From an uncultured Ruminococcus sp. (GTDB lineage Bacteria > Bacillota > Clostridia > Oscillospirales > Acutalibacteraceae), in the NCBI GenBank assembly GCA_902797065.1, contig CADBRK010000064.1, positions 1 through 5,904 of the forward strand: a stretch of DNA of 5,904 nucleotides, given 5' to 3'. The notes below the pieces were generated by a model that was not told the origin of the DNA, did not search any database, and was given only the letters and a program-made list of their open reading frames with translations. The position numbers were made by a program, and so were the translations under genes. Numbering within the stretch: position 1 is the first letter of the stretch; every line of letters starts with the position of its first letter. Shown here in pieces: positions 4,033-5,904 of the stretch.

Positions 4033-5904
4033 TTATTTCTTCTTCGGGCTTCTTCCTATGGTACAGCTCCAGCGGCAAAGGCTCACCGCTTCTTTCCATT
4101 TTTCATGTACGCTGTCTGTGTCCGCAAAGAAGAAGGGGACTATACCCATGCTCACGCAGACCTCGTCTTTCATCGCGCGGATCAATTCCGAAGGCGGCTC
4201 AAAGTCACAGGTATCATATTCTCTCGGAACAACATAAAGCATGACCTGATAAACAAAAGGCTCATCTTCGTCGTTTCTGAGTCTATTCGCTCCCGCAAGA
4301 GAATACTCCGTATCTGAGGAAGATTTTTCACTGTTGTCGTCAAGGTAATCACGAATGTCGTAGCACTGGGAATTAAACAGCGCCCTTACCATCTTATAGC
4401 TTTTCCTGCTGTCGATCAAACGAAGCTCATATCTGTCGGTCGTTTTGACATATGTGATAAGCCCGTCGGGCGAAAGTTCTCCGTAACTCTCGTATCCGAG
4501 AATATCTTCTCTCGGAGACACCGTATCTACAATATTGATCTGCATAAGCGCCTGCGGATTGATCTTTTTCAGACCCTTGATACACCTTGCCATCGCTTTG
4601 TTCAGGTCTTTTGCGGGTGAACGGCTCTTATCCTTGGAATGATACCAGAACACGAACGGCTCAAGATCATGCTTTATAATGCTTATGTTTTTGTCGCTCT
4701 CAAAGCAGAAAAGCTCATTTAGCATAAAGCCTGTCTTACGGGGCGTAGGCGACGATTCCCACCCGGTAAGCGTGTTTTTGACCTCGTCAAGCTTCTTGCA
4801 TGACGCCATGCTTCGTATCTGGTTCTGAAGCACACGATCATCGGCGCTTCCGCATTCGGAATCGAGTCTGTCTCTTTCGGCAAGCATTTTTTGATACTCC
4901 GAATCGAGAGTTTCAAGCTCCCTCACAACATCTTCGGGGAGCATCTCCGCAAAATCGGGCATATCGGTCATACGCTTTTTCTTCGTCTCCGCGACAGCGG
5001 CCGAGTACCTTGCCTTTATCTCTCTGATCCTCTTGTCACGGTCTTTTTTCATCTCACGCAGTGCATCAAGCTCTTTCTTGTGTTTTGCAAGCTCTCTGTT
5101 TGCGACTCTGAGACAATTCTGCGCCATCTCGATCTTCTGCGACGTGACAGAATATATATTGTCTCTGTAATTCATCGCCACATAATCAACAACGGCATTG
5201 TGATTGAAGTAGCAATACATCTGCAGCACATACGGATTGTCTTTTTCGCCTGTCTTTTCCCGAAAGATCTCTCGTCTTGCAAAATCTCTCATCAATTCAA
5301 ACTTCCCGAGAGTATCAAGCCCCACATAGGTTATCATTGACTTGCGGAACAGGAAGAATGTCCCGAACAGCGAAAAAAGAACTATCGTCAGTCCCACGCC
5401 GAAAGAAGAATCATACGACGCCATCCATAAACCCATGCCGACAAGCATTCCGGCAATGATCGAAACGTTTTTTACGTTGTTCTTCCAGAACCGTGATTTG
5501 TCGCCGAAAAACATTTTCACAAATACAAAGCTCACTAAATTCGCCGTAAGACCGCCCAATGCAAGCATCATGACAACGCCCTGAAATATCTTGCCTGCAT
5601 CCGTCATGTTCGTAAGGAAAAACAGACAGAACACGATCAGAAACAGACCGACTGCCGCACCCGAAAGCACATTTGCGACTTTTGCCCGTACGGTTTTCGT
5701 GACGTCGCCCTTTTCGAGCCTTTTGTACCACTCCGATTCGGCGAATTTCCTTTCGGCATTCCTCACATCTTCAAATGATCTGAGGTTTTTCCTGCCGCTT
5801 ATGACCCTGTCGCAAGGGCTGTTCATAAGCTCGTCCTGTTTGCCTGTGAGAAGCTTTTTATGCATTGCTCTGAACAAAAACGCCTGTACCTTTTTGTTTT
5901 CAAC
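4033..5904 (-). CDS. Unrecognised four-segment membrane protein with coiled coil (5' end open at window edge)
   Basis: The frame is open from the right edge to the TAA at 4035-4033, giving 623 visible residues. The first possible start inside is a TTG at 5877-5875 and the first ATG is at 5865-5863. Neither has a good ribosome binding site, and the nine upstream codons (VENKKVQAF) read like normal protein, so the true start is probably outside. Numbering from the TTG: hydrophobic segments at about 69-90, 97-124, 137-154 and 159-177; a region with conserved-looking aromatics (YVLQMYCYFNHNAVVDYVAMNY, 216-237, too short to assign); a charged coiled coil at about 246-300 and again 314-345; then a mixed alpha/beta-looking C-terminal region of about 230 residues ending in a basic RSPKKK tail. 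There is no signal peptide in view. The likely topology is a membrane hairpin pair with a large cytoplasmic C-terminal part. I do not recognise the family. The lipoprotein gene follows 57 bp downstream, suggesting a shared envelope role. Confidence 0.82.
   Translation of the reverse strand, partial: VENKKVQAFLFRAMHKKLLTGKQDELMNSPCDRVISGRKNLRSFEDVRNAERKFAESEWYKRLEKGDVTKTVRAKVANVLSGAAVGLFLIVFCLFFLTNMTDAGKIFQGVVMMLALGGLTANLVSFVFVKMFFGDKSRFWKNNVKNVSIIAGMLVGMGLWMASYDSSFGVGLTIVLFSLFGTFFLFRKSMITYVGLDTLGKFELMRDFARREIFREKTGEKDNPYVLQMYCYFNHNAVVDYVAMNYRDNIYSVTSQKIEMAQNCLRVANRELAKHKKELDALREMKKDRDKRIREIKARYSAAVAETKKKRMTDMPDFAEMLPEDVVRELETLDSEYQKMLAERDRLDSECGSADDRVLQNQIRSMASCKKLDEVKNTLTGWESSPTPRKTGFMLNELFCFESDKNISIIKHDLEPFVFWYHSKDKSRSPAKDLNKAMARCIKGLKKINPQALMQINIVDTVSPREDILGYESYGELSPDGLITYVKTTDRYELRLIDSRKSYKMVRALFNSQCYDIRDYLDDNSEKSSSDTEYSLAGANRLRNDEDEPFVYQVMLYVVPREYDTCDFEPPSELIRAMKDEVCVSMGIVPFFFADTDSVHEKWKEAVSLCRWSCTIGRSPKKK

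Noticed and set aside
5863..5877. TTG at 5877-5875 or ATG at 5865-5863 as the true start of the membrane protein
   Set aside because: Neither has a convincing ribosome binding site at proper spacing, and the frame continues open with ordinary protein-like codons to the window edge, so the start is more likely outside.
4033..5904. FtsK/SpoIIIE or type VII secretion (EssC-like) ATPase identity for the large membrane protein
   Set aside because: The membrane pair followed by a cytoplasmic region invited the idea, but I see no Walker A (GxxxxGKT/S) or Walker B motif in the visible residues.

Overview
The window looks like chromosomal DNA from a Gram-positive, low-to-mid GC Clostridia-type bacterium, most plausibly a Ruminococcus-like gut or rumen member of the Oscillospiraceae. 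This is an inference from GGAGG-type ribosome binding sites, a type III glutamine synthetase, a Ser/Asp-rich lipoprotein, TTG start use and Firmicute-style sigma-A promoters. It is not proven from the sequence. No mobile element, CRISPR array, tRNA or rRNA is visible.

All four genes lie on the minus strand, so transcription runs from high to low coordinates. In that order they are: (1) 5904-4033, a large membrane protein with four predicted membrane segments, a charged coiled coil and an unrecognised C-terminal region, whose frame is open to the window edge; (2) 3975-2908, a lipoprotein with a long Ser/Asp/Thr-rich stalk and a flavodoxin-like domain, 57 bp downstream of gene 1 and ending at an intrinsic terminator; (3) 2667-967, a protein with an N-terminal zinc ribbon, a roughly 400-residue Lys/Pro/Ala-rich linker and a C-terminal Tic20/DUF4870-like membrane domain, with its own promoter and terminator; (4) 740-1, the N-terminal third of a type III glutamine synthetase (glnN), also with its own promoter.

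Genes 1 and 2 may be co-transcribed and are both envelope proteins. Genes 3 and 4 look like independent units.

The most interesting non-coding structures are two. One is a strong terminator-like hairpin with a U tract lying between the glnN promoter and its ribosome binding site, which suggests control by transcription attenuation. The other is the upstream region of gene 3, which packs direct and inverted copies of an ATTGTAAC word, a tandem 7-mer inside the promoter spacer and a hairpin in the leader. No complete new system is evident. The best leads are the glnN attenuator, the surface-anchored flavodoxin with its membrane-protein neighbour, and the unusual zinc-ribbon protein.
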